From Providencia zhijiangensis (GTDB lineage: Bacteria; Pseudomonadota; Gammaproteobacteria; Enterobacterales; Enterobacteriaceae), in NCBI RefSeq assembly GCF_030315915.2, contig NZ_CP135990.1, forward strand, positions 806,001 through 870,000: a stretch of 64,000 bases of DNA. The letters run 5' to 3'. Below the pieces are notes generated by a model. It saw nothing but the letters and a program-made list of their open reading frames with translations, ran no database searches and had not been told where the DNA came from. This document shows, piece after piece, positions 1-6,976 of this stretch. Each line of letters starts with the position of its first letter. Position 1 is the stretch's first letter. A program made the translations under genes and the position numbers.

Positions 1-1057
1 CAAACTGAATTGAGATGGCGAGCGCACTGGCGCTGCCTGCGATTTTCCCGCGGTGTTGCAGTAACAGTGACAAACTGTTGGTGCCGATAGCATTAACCAT
101 CGATAGGAACAGAACCACTAGGATAACAATAATTGGTAGGCTTTGTTGATAGAAAATTAACAACAGAACACCAAAAATCAATTGGATACCGCTTTGCATG
201 CCCAAAATTCGTGGCAGGCTATACACCTTGAGCAATCGGACGTTAAGCAGCAACATCGCAATCATGCCCAAAATATTGCAGCCAAACAGCAGCCCATAAT
301 ACTGTTCAGAAACACCAAAATAATTGATATACACAAACGGTGAACCACTGATAAAGGCGAACATACCAGCAAAAGAGAATGCCATAGTGCCAATGATACT
401 CAGTGCTTCTCGGTCTGTGAGCACCAACCGATAATTATGAAAGGCGACACCGACTAAATTGCGGGATTCACGCTGATGAGGCAAGGTTTCAGGTAGCAGT
501 AAGAAAATCGCTGAAACAGAGCACAACCCCACGGCCGCGAGTACATAGAAAATGACTTGCCATTTAAAATGAATTAATAAAAATCCGCCCACTAATGGCG
601 CTAATAATGGGGCTATCATAGTGACTAATGTCATCAGTGACAGCACTTTAGGCAGCTCGCTAGAAGGATACACATCACGGGCAATGGCGCGCGCCATCAC
701 TATTGCGGCACCACTTCCAAATGCTTGCAATGCTCTAAAGGTAATTAAGGCTTCCGAGCTGGTGGCTTGGGCGCATAACAGGCTGGCGAGAGTAAAAATG
801 ACCAGCCCACTTAGCAACATTTTACGGCGTCCTAGCAGATCGCTCAGGGGACCATAAAACAACATGCCGACGCAGAAACCTGCAAAGAATGCCCCGAGGG
901 TGTACTGCATCTGTCCTTGGGTGGCATTCAGTGCTTGTGCCATTTGTGGTAAGGCTGGCAAGTACATGTCAATCGATAGGGGACCGAACGCCACCAGTGA
1001 GCCCAGTAACGGGATCAACCAGCGCGGTATCGGTCTATTGGTAAATGAAATTGGCAT
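1..1057 (-). CDS. Bcr/CflA family drug-resistance MFS transporter (C-terminus beyond window)
   Basis: The minus-strand frame from the ATG at 1057 stays open to the window edge, giving about 352 residues of a protein usually near 400. The N-terminus reads MPISFTNRPIPRWLIPLLG and continues into a membrane segment with PLSIDMYLPALP, typical of the Bcr/CflA branch. The MFS loop motif GPLSDLLGRRK follows the second helix and MARAIARDVYP lies further on. Known members are 12-helix inner-membrane proton antiporters exporting bicyclomycin, sulfonamides or chloramphenicol; substrate cannot be told here. It follows hpaF on the same strand with a 57-base gap and is probably not part of the catabolic pathway. 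Confidence 0.88.
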   Translation of the reverse strand, partial: MPISFTNRPIPRWLIPLLGSLVAFGPLSIDMYLPALPQMAQALNATQGQMQYTLGAFFAGFCVGMLFYGPLSDLLGRRKMLLSGLVIFTLASLLCAQATSSEALITFRALQAFGSGAAIVMARAIARDVYPSSELPKVLSLMTLVTMIAPLLAPLVGGFLLIHFKWQVIFYVLAAVGLCSVSAIFLLLPETLPHQRESRNLVGVAFHNYRLVLTDREALSIIGTMAFSFAGMFAFISGSPFVYINYFGVSEQYYGLLFGCNILGMIAMLLLNVRLLKVYSLPRILGMQSGIQLIFGVLLLIFYQQSLPIIVILVVLFLSMVNAIGTNSLSLLLQHRGKIAGSASALAISIQF

Positions 1058-1099
1058 ATTGCCCCCTATCGATATCCATCAATGACAACTTAAATTTTT

Positions 1100-1127
1100 T
1101 ATGACTTAAACTTTCTATGACTTAAAC
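1100..1127. repeat. Short direct repeat at the 3' end of hpaF
   Basis: The 12-base string TATGACTTAAAC occurs at 1100-1111 and again at 1116-1127, where it covers the hpaF stop codon. It looks like a local 16-bp duplication that copied the hpaF tail into the spacer before the Bcr-type gene. Confidence 0.6.
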
Positions 1128-1498
1128 AAGGCATGCACATTGTTCTGTTTGTAGTTCAGAACAGGATCGAGCTCTTCCATGGTGAAAGAGAGCGCCAAGT
1201 AACGCTTTGCCATTAAATCGGCAAAATGGGTTTTGATCAGATCAAACAGCATTTCCCCGGTTTTTTGGCGATCTTCAAGGGAGCGACCTGCACCAATTTT
1301 TAAAGTCATATGCACAAACGCGTAATCGTGTTTGCCATCCGCCATTTGCCAAGTATCCAGCCAGATTGCGCGGCTACGAATGCCCCCTAACGGGAAAATT
1401 CCTGTGCCAGCTAACGCGCTGTTTACTTTAGCGAACAGCTCGGGTAGGGCGGCTTCTTCACGAATGTTGTCGGTGCATTCAGCATAAAAATGAGGCAT
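1115..1498 (-). CDS. hpaF: 5-carboxymethyl-2-hydroxymuconate delta-isomerase
   Basis: A 127-residue cytoplasmic enzyme of the 4-oxalocrotonate tautomerase superfamily. It starts MPHFYAECTDNIR, so removal of the initiator Met exposes Pro as the catalytic base, as in the family. It isomerises 5-carboxymethyl-2-hydroxymuconate in the meta-cleavage route of homoprotocatechuate. Length and sequence match E. coli HpaF/HpcD as I know it. It lies 9 bases after hpaD and is the last hpa gene in this cluster; hpaH and hpaI, which often follow, are not next to it. Confidence 0.95.
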   Translation of the reverse strand: MPHFYAECTDNIREEAALPELFAKVNSALAGTGIFPLGGIRSRAIWLDTWQMADGKHDYAFVHMTLKIGAGRSLEDRQKTGEMLFDLIKTHFADLMAKRYLALSFTMEELDPVLNYKQNNVHALFKS

Positions 1499-1507
1499 AT
1501 CAGTTCC

Positions 1508-2389
1508 TTATGCGTTGGCAGCTTGTTTATCAGTAATAAACTTTGGCAGTGGGAAAATCGCGTTGATTTGCCCAGTTCCGGAGCTGGCGAACAGGTCAGT
1601 TAACACTTCGACTTTCTCATCATATTTATCCCAGCCGAGCAGACCCAATAACATCACGGTGTCATGCATATGACCTTCGCCATAGCAGTAATCCGCGTAC
1701 TCTGGCAGCATTTTGCAGAACTCAGCGAAACGACCTTCACGCCACAGTTTGACGACGCGTTTGTCCATTTGCTCATCGAATTCGCGGGTATAGCTGTTCA
1801 TGCCGTCTTCCGCACGATGGTCATCAATAAAGCGGTGAGACAGGGAGCCACTCGCTAATACCGCCACGGTACCGTCATATTTTTCAATCGCAGTCAGTAC
1901 GGCTTCACCTAATTTACGGCTAGTTTCAAAGCTGTGTGAGGTACAGAATGCTGAAATGGAGATCACTTTAAAGTGGCGATCGCTGTTCATATAACGCATT
2001 GGAACCAGCGTTGCGTACTCCAGAGTTAGGCTTGGAATTTCATGAGCTTGAGCGCGAACGCCTAGCTTGCGAGCTTCTTCACCGATCATCTGACCCAATA
2101 CGGAGTTGCCGTCATATTCATATTCCATATCGCGAATAAAATGCGGCAATTCATTACTGGTATAGATGCCTTTGAAGTGATCGGCACAGTTAATGTGATA
2201 AGCGCTGTTGACCAGCCAGTGAGTGTCAAAAACGATAATGGTATCGACGCCGAGTTCACGGCAGCGACGACTGATTTCTTTGTGCCCATCAATGGCGGCT
2301 TGGCGACAGCCGTGGTTTTTGCCCGGCAGTTCAGATAGGTACATTGATGGGACGTGTGTTACCTTCGCCGTTAATGCCAACTTACCCAT
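1508..2389 (-). CDS. hpaD: 3,4-dihydroxyphenylacetate 2,3-dioxygenase
   Basis: The ring-cleaving extradiol dioxygenase of the 4-hydroxyphenylacetate pathway: it opens homoprotocatechuate to 5-carboxymethyl-2-hydroxymuconate semialdehyde. I start it at the ATG at 2389 (MGKLALTAKVTHVPSMYLSE), giving 293 residues like the known enzyme. A purine-rich AAGGGG lies just upstream, while the open frame extends nine codons further without a better site. Conserved stretches are VFDTHWLVNSAYHI, VLASGSLSHRFIDD and YGEGHMHDTVMLLG, whose His residues are the expected metal and acid-base residues of the LigB-type family. A 357-base repeat-bearing spacer separates it from hpaE, so it may have its own promoter or be differentially expressed. 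Confidence 0.96.
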   Translation of the reverse strand: MGKLALTAKVTHVPSMYLSELPGKNHGCRQAAIDGHKEISRRCRELGVDTIIVFDTHWLVNSAYHINCADHFKGIYTSNELPHFIRDMEYEYDGNSVLGQMIGEEARKLGVRAQAHEIPSLTLEYATLVPMRYMNSDRHFKVISISAFCTSHSFETSRKLGEAVLTAIEKYDGTVAVLASGSLSHRFIDDHRAEDGMNSYTREFDEQMDKRVVKLWREGRFAEFCKMLPEYADYCYGEGHMHDTVMLLGLLGWDKYDEKVEVLTDLFASSGTGQINAIFPLPKFITDKQAANA

Positions 2390-2410
2390 GTCTTTTCCCC
2401 TTCGCTTATC

Positions 2411-2523
2411 CGTCATACTTCGCGCTGTAGCGTTGTTGGCTTCATAAAGTCACCCTAGTCACATACTTCAGTATGCTCCTAGGGATAACTTCACTTGCCG
2501 CCTAGCTACAACACGAATTATTT
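2411..2523. repeat. Enterobacterial-type intergenic repeat element with nested hairpin
   Basis: Between hpaD and hpaE. The core carries an outer stem CCCTAG (2453-2458) with CTAGGG (2479-2484) and an inner stem CATAC (2462-2466) with GTATG (2471-2475). After it comes TTGCCGCCTAGCTACAACACG, and before it GTTGTTGGCTTCATAAAG. From memory this layout resembles a dispersed intergenic repeat common in Yersinia, Serratia and relatives; that identity is recollection, not a search result. It could fold as a stem-loop in the hpaE-hpaD transcript and affect message stability. Confidence 0.6.
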
Positions 2524-2748
2524 AGGATAAGTAGCTAAATTAATTATCATTGATTCAAAATTACTTAGAATAAATAATGGTGTAGCCTGCTACTGAGTAA
2601 TTTTGCTTCTTACTGTGTATGCTTCCCGAGATGCTATCGTCTGCCGTTTAGCTACTTAGGATAAGTAGCTAAATTAATTATCATTGATTCAAAATTACTT
2701 AGAATAAAAAATGGTGTAGCTTGCTACGGAATAATTTTACTTTTTATT
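2522..2748. repeat. Imperfect tandem duplication, 134-bp period, between hpaE and hpaD
   Basis: A block beginning TTAGGATAAGTAGCTAAATT starts at 2522 and again at 2656. The first 70 or so bases of the copies are nearly identical (differences such as AATAAATAATGG against AATAAAAAATGG), then they diverge. The bases ahead of the second copy (about 2610-2655, with TGTATGCTTCCCGAGATGC and CGTTTAGCTAC) look like a decayed copy of the end of the element at 2470-2512. The whole 134-bp unit therefore appears to have been duplicated and then drifted. The second copy runs to the hpaE stop codon. Confidence 0.75.
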
Positions 2749-4213
2749 ACACACCCCAGCGTGGGATGTTGTGGTCGCCGTAGGAGATACAAACGTTCTT
2801 CATTTCGGCGAACACTTCGAAGCTGTACTCGCCGCCTTCACGGCCGACGCCGGAGGCTTTTACGCCGCCGAATGGTTGGCGTAAATCACGGACGTTTTGG
2901 GTGTTAACAAACACCATACCGGCTTCGATATTGCGAGAAAGACGCAGGATCTTGCTGACATCTTGAGTCCAAATATAAGAAGCCAGACCGTACTCCACAT
3001 CGTTCGCCATACGCAGACCATCTTTTTCGGTCTTGAATGGGATCAAACAAGCGACGGGTCCGAAGATCTCTTCTTGGGCCACACGCATCCTGTTGTCCAC
3101 ATCCGCCAGAACCGTTGGGCGCAGGAAGTGGCCATTTTTCAGATGAGCCGGCAGATCCGTTGGTTTGTCTGGGCCACCCGCTAACAAGGTTGCACCTTCT
3201 TCCATACCAATACGGATATAACCAGACACTTTGTTCCAGTGCTGTTGACTGATCAGTGCGCCCACTTGGGTTTTCGGATCCGTTGGGTCGCCGACGATCA
3301 GGCGATTTGCACGCTCAGCAAAGCGTTTTACGAATTCTGGGTAAATGCTTTCTTGGATAAAAATACGTGAACCCGCAGTACAACGCTCGCCATTGATAGA
3401 GAAAATGGTGAACAGCGCGGCATCCATTGCACGTTCAATGTCGGCATCTTCAAAAATCAGAACCGGAGATTTGCCGCCTAATTCCATTGAGTATTTTTTC
3501 AGACCCGCGTTTTGCATAATGGCGCGACCCGTTGCGGTGCCCCCTGTGAAGGAGACAGCGCGAACGTCATGGTGTTTCACCAGTGCATCACCCGCTGTAG
3601 CACCGTAACCTTGCACCACGTTCAGTACGCCCGCAGGGATACCCGCTTCAAGGGCTAATTCACCTAAACGGTTTGCAGATAGTGGAGATAATTCAGACAT
3701 TTTCAGAACCGCGGTGTTACCTAGCGCTAAACATGGTGCAGTTTTCCATGTCGCGGTCATAAATGGCACGTTCCACGGAGAAATTAACCCGCACACACCC
3801 ACTGGCTGGATCAGGGTGTAGTTCATCATTTTGTCGTCAACCGGATAGGTGCGACCGTTCATTTGCTGGCAAATTTCAGCAAAGAATTCAAAGTTATGTG
3901 ACGCGCGAGGGATCAACACGTTTTTAGTTTGATGGATAGGTAAACCGGTATCGTTAGTTTCCATCTCAGCAATTTGAGGAACGTTTTCGTCGATCAGCTC
4001 ACCTAAGCGGCGCATTAAGCGTGCGCGCTCTTTCATTGGCGTGTTTGCCCACTTAGGGAAGGCTTCTTTTGCAGCAGCAACCGCTTGGTTGATCTCATCT
4101 TGGCCGCCGGATGCCACTTCCGCTAATACTTCACCCGTTGCTGGGTTAGTGGTTTCGAAATACTCTTTGCTTTCAACGTTTTTACCGTTGATCCAATGGT
4201 TAATCTTAGTCAT
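2747..4213 (-). CDS. hpaE: 5-carboxymethyl-2-hydroxymuconate semialdehyde dehydrogenase
   Basis: A 488-residue NAD-dependent aldehyde dehydrogenase that oxidises the ring-cleavage semialdehyde made by HpaD. The catalytic Glu lies in MELGGKSP (about residue 244) and the catalytic Cys in NGERCTAGS (about residue 278); SFTGGTATG is the cofactor-loop signature. I use the ATG at 4213: its A is also the last base of the hpaG2 TGA stop, and GAGGAG lies just upstream, implying translational coupling. A GTG one codon earlier is possible. The sequence follows E. coli HpaE along its length, including the C-terminal IPRWGV. Confidence 0.97.
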   Translation of the reverse strand: MTKINHWINGKNVESKEYFETTNPATGEVLAEVASGGQDEINQAVAAAKEAFPKWANTPMKERARLMRRLGELIDENVPQIAEMETNDTGLPIHQTKNVLIPRASHNFEFFAEICQQMNGRTYPVDDKMMNYTLIQPVGVCGLISPWNVPFMTATWKTAPCLALGNTAVLKMSELSPLSANRLGELALEAGIPAGVLNVVQGYGATAGDALVKHHDVRAVSFTGGTATGRAIMQNAGLKKYSMELGGKSPVLIFEDADIERAMDAALFTIFSINGERCTAGSRIFIQESIYPEFVKRFAERANRLIVGDPTDPKTQVGALISQQHWNKVSGYIRIGMEEGATLLAGGPDKPTDLPAHLKNGHFLRPTVLADVDNRMRVAQEEIFGPVACLIPFKTEKDGLRMANDVEYGLASYIWTQDVSKILRLSRNIEAGMVFVNTQNVRDLRQPFGGVKASGVGREGGEYSFEVFAEMKNVCISYGDHNIPRWGV

Positions 4214-4980
4214 CACACTCGCTCCTCATACTCTTTTTCGCTGATAATGGTATTGATCAGCCTGCCCACACCTTCAACTTCAACGATCACCTCATCACCC
4301 GGAACCACATCGGACAGCCCTTTTGGCGTGCCCGTTGCGATCATGTCGCCTGGTTGCAGTGTCATAAAGTCACTCAGGTAGGCAATTAAAAATGGGATAT
4401 TAAAAATCAGATCCGCGGTGGTGCCTTTTTGACGCAATTCACCATTAACGTAGGTGTACAGTGCGAGGTTGTGTGGATCTTTAATATCTGACTTGTCTAC
4501 CATCCATGGGCCGATTGGCGTCAACGTATCGCGGCTTTTTACGCGCAGGTTTGGACGGTAGTAATTCTCTAAATAGTCACGGATCGCGTAGTCGTTACAT
4601 ACGGTGTAGCCTGCGACGTAATCCATGGCATCTTCTTGAGAAACTTTGTGCGCCGCTTTGCCAATAATCACGACCAGCTCAGACTCATAGTGCATGTATT
4701 CAACATTGTCTGGGCGAACGGACACTTGGCGGTGACCTGTTAAGCTGTTTTCTGCTTTGATAAAAATCAGTGGCTCTTCAGGTGGCTTAAATTCTAATTC
4801 AGTGGCGTGGTCGGCATAGTTCAGACCTAACGCGAATAAAGTACCTTGTGCAGGTGGTAGCCATTCAACATCAGCGCTATCGCCAGCAATTACGTTGCCG
4901 TTTGGCAGCTTGATGGCTTCGTCGTCACCGACAGTGACGGAATATTCAGTGCCTTGATAACGAATTTTTGCGTGTTTCAT
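4213..4980 (-). CDS. hpaG2: HpaG C-terminal-type subunit: 2-hydroxyhepta-2,4-diene-1,7-dioate isomerase/decarboxylase
   Basis: A 255-residue fumarylacetoacetate-hydrolase-fold enzyme. In E. coli it forms the second half of a fused 429-residue HpaG, which decarboxylates 5-oxopent-3-ene-1,2,5-tricarboxylate and isomerises the product. Here it is a separate gene. The metal-ligand motif is present: HYESELVVIIG with both Glu residues, then the Asp of YTVCNDYAIRDY. GLNYADHATEL and TGTPKGLSDVVPGD are other family signatures. Its ATG lies two bases after the hpaG1 stop, and AGGAGG within the hpaG1 tail is its ribosome site. It overlaps hpaE by one base, so the operon is tightly coupled. Confidence 0.93.
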   Translation of the reverse strand: MKHAKIRYQGTEYSVTVGDDEAIKLPNGNVIAGDSADVEWLPPAQGTLFALGLNYADHATELEFKPPEEPLIFIKAENSLTGHRQVSVRPDNVEYMHYESELVVIIGKAAHKVSQEDAMDYVAGYTVCNDYAIRDYLENYYRPNLRVKSRDTLTPIGPWMVDKSDIKDPHNLALYTYVNGELRQKGTTADLIFNIPFLIAYLSDFMTLQPGDMIATGTPKGLSDVVPGDEVIVEVEGVGRLINTIISEKEYEERV

Positions 4981-4982
4981 GA

Positions 4983-5612
4983 TTATTGTCCTCCTGCCGC
5001 AACAACGCTGTTCTTGAGGCTTGGGAAGCCAGCTGCTTGGATCTCAACGTGATCACCCGGTTTGATGGTGACGCGTTTATGAGGAGTACCCAGTAAAATC
5101 ACGTCCCCTTGTTTTAGGGTTGCAAAGTCGCTCAGTGCAGCCACTAATTCGCTTGCGCTACGAACGAGATCCTTGGTTGACCATTTGTCAGCTTCTTGGC
5201 CGTTAATCAGTGTCACGATCTCAACTGGTGAAGATAATGACGTTTTCACTAACTCGCCGATTGGGCAGAAAGTATCACGGCATTTTGCTTTAATCGCAGG
5301 GCGGTAGAAGGTGTCTTCTGGCAGGCTAACTTCATTCGCCAGCGCAAAACCAGCAATAAATTCCAGCGCATTCTGAGCGCTAACTTTGCGTGCATCTTTA
5401 CCAATCACTAACGCCAGCGTTGCGCCACTTTGCACTTCTTCGCCAGCAGGATGCAGGATGTTATCCCCGGAATTAATGCGTGTATTACGCGGCTTAATAA
5501 ACCACACAGGTGTTTTCGGTGGGGTTTTATAAGGGGCTTGCTGGAACGCCTCGAGCCAATGATCAAGCTGGCTTTGATGGTTGAGGGCAACGGCAAAAAC
5601 AGTGCCTTTCAT
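4983..5612 (-). CDS. hpaG1: HpaG N-terminal-type subunit of the isomerase/decarboxylase
   Basis: A 209-residue protein matching the first half of fused HpaG. I start it at the ATG at 5612 because AAGGAG sits six bases upstream; the frame also offers a TTG at 5618. It keeps the fold motifs (TLALVIGKDARKV, LLGTPHKR), but where the catalytic half has two metal-binding Glu residues this one has GATLALVIG. The E. coli N-terminal half, as I recall it, shows the same loss, so this is a family trait rather than damage. It is the first gene of the minus-strand hpa operon and probably works in a complex with HpaG2. Confidence 0.9.
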   Translation of the reverse strand: MKGTVFAVALNHQSQLDHWLEAFQQAPYKTPPKTPVWFIKPRNTRINSGDNILHPAGEEVQSGATLALVIGKDARKVSAQNALEFIAGFALANEVSLPEDTFYRPAIKAKCRDTFCPIGELVKTSLSSPVEIVTLINGQEADKWSTKDLVRSASELVAALSDFATLKQGDVILLGTPHKRVTIKPGDHVEIQAAGFPSLKNSVVAAGGQ

Positions 5613-6091
5613 TGACAACTCCTTATTAAAGAGATCGATTCTGAGTAATTATTAATATATTAATAAAGTATTATTTTGTAATAAGCAATAGCTTTATGGA
5701 AATGTTAATTTTAATTGTGATCTTATTAACATAATAAAGGGGTGAATGTGTAACTTACTGTATATAATGAGTTTATTATTTTTTTAACTTTTAAAATTTT
5801 ACAATATATTAACTTTGAATTTTTGATAAAATTTATTTACTCATTAATATTTTGGTGTTTTTCTTTGTGATTGTTAGTGCCGCATGCTACTCTTGCATTT
5901 AAGATAATTGAGTGTGTTGCAGTTACCCTATGATTTATTGCTAACCCTAAAGCGGCGTTAAAAACTGTAGTGTTAAAAAACAGCCGCATTAAAAATGGCA
6001 GCGTTAAAAATGGTAACCAGCACGGAGGCTGACTAACCCCCCCTGTCGTGGGTGTTTCATAACTTTAAATAGCGTGGTGAGTTTTAAGCTT
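5613..6091. promoter_or_regulatory. Divergent hpaG1/hpaR control region
   Basis: A 479-base spacer between divergent hpaG1 and hpaR with no convincing gene. Bases 5640-5870 are very AT-rich with several possible -10 boxes. A ladder of four short repeats lies at about 5955-6017. In E. coli HpaR is a MarR-type repressor of the meta operon from this same divergent position, so its operators should lie here. I could not fix a -35/-10 pair or an unambiguous operator by eye. Confidence 0.6.
5955..6017. repeat. Four-copy short tandem repeat upstream of hpaR
   Basis: The octamer GTTAAAAA (once ATTAAAAA) recurs at 5957, 5972, 5988 and 6003, each followed by a variable part such as CTGTAG, ACAGCC, TGGCAG or TGGTAAC. 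The period is 15-16 bp, about one and a half helical turns. It may be a slippage-born array or a set of binding sites. Confidence 0.6.
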
Positions 6092-6544
6092 ATGCATGAA
6101 TCATTGACAATTGCATTATTACAGGCGCGAGAGACTGCAATGGGCTTCTTTCGACCAATATTGAAATCTTATAATTTGACGGAACAGCAATGGCGTATCA
6201 TTCGTGTATTAGCGGATAATCGTTCGATTGATTTTCATGAATTATCAGTGCAAACCTGTATTTTACGCCCAAGTTTGACGGGGATTTTGACTCGAATGGA
6301 GCGTGAAGGGCTTATTTTCCGTTTAAAGCCATTGAATGACCAACGTAAACTGTACGTGTCACTGACGCCAACAGGACAAGACCTGTATGACAAAGCGCGT
6401 CAGGAAGTTGAAGAGGGTTATCAAAAGATTGAACAGGCTTTCTCCCAAGAGAAAATGCAGCAATTGACGGCATTGCTGGAAGAGTTGATTGCTCTGGAAA
6501 GCCCAGATTATAGCAATATTATGGATAGAAGTAAGAGCGCATAG
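6092..6544 (+). CDS. hpaR: Homoprotocatechuate degradation operon regulator, MarR family
   Basis: A 150-residue winged-helix repressor. The frame opens at a GTG at 6074, but I start at the ATG at 6092 (MHESLTIALLQARETAMGF), which matches HpaR/HpcR of E. coli and has GGTGAG about ten bases upstream. The recognition region is CILRPSLTGILTRMEREG and the wing LKPLNDQRKLYVSLTP. Known HpaR represses the meta-cleavage operon and responds to pathway aromatics; its divergent position opposite hpaG1 supports the same role. C-terminal helices about 110-145 should form the dimer interface. Confidence 0.94.
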   Translation: MHESLTIALLQARETAMGFFRPILKSYNLTEQQWRIIRVLADNRSIDFHELSVQTCILRPSLTGILTRMEREGLIFRLKPLNDQRKLYVSLTPTGQDLYDKARQEVEEGYQKIEQAFSQEKMQQLTALLEELIALESPDYSNIMDRSKSA

Positions 6545-6976
6545 CCTTCTTCAAATTTCGTATAATAATGCTGTTGGTGGCTATACCTTGATATAAATAT
6601 GACTTGTCGATGTTTTGGTCGTGGGATTATAAATAATGATCTCGGGCTTATCGAGGAGTCATTTCTTTCCCATTGACCATATCAAATTTATTCCAATCTA
6701 AAGTATTATATTTTCCTGTGAAACCATTGTAGTTGAATTTGTATTCACATCGACTCAATAAGCTTGGAATTCCAGCCTCTTGATCGCTAATTTATAATAG
6801 CGTTTTTTGTTAAATGAAGATTTATTGAAGCAATTGAATAAAAAGAGTGCGATAAATAAAATCTAATACAAGAAAGATTAAATTTTAGTCATGATGTATG
6901 TTTTTTAGCTGAAAAAATTGAATGAGAATGAGTTACATTACGTAAAAGTAACTACTCATACGTAAACTCAAACAAC
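6545..6976. other. Intergenic region between hpaR and tpsB with a gene-like fragment
   Basis: 432 bases, AT-rich, with no complete gene. It should hold the promoter for tpsB in its last 200 bases. On the minus strand 6648-6791 is open for 47 codons with protein-like composition but no start codon at its upstream end, so it looks like the tail of a lost gene. Confidence 0.5.
6648..6791 (-). pseudogene. Possible C-terminal gene remnant
   Basis: The minus-strand frame between the stop at 6792-6794 and the TAA at 6648-6650 encodes 47 residues including IPSLLSRCEYKFNYNGFTGK and NTLDWNKFDMVNGKEMTPR. The balanced, aromatic-rich composition looks like real protein, unlike the AT-rich noise around it. 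It has no start and no ribosome site. It may be the end of a toxin, immunity or other secreted-protein gene once next to the tps locus. No family recognised. Confidence 0.3.
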
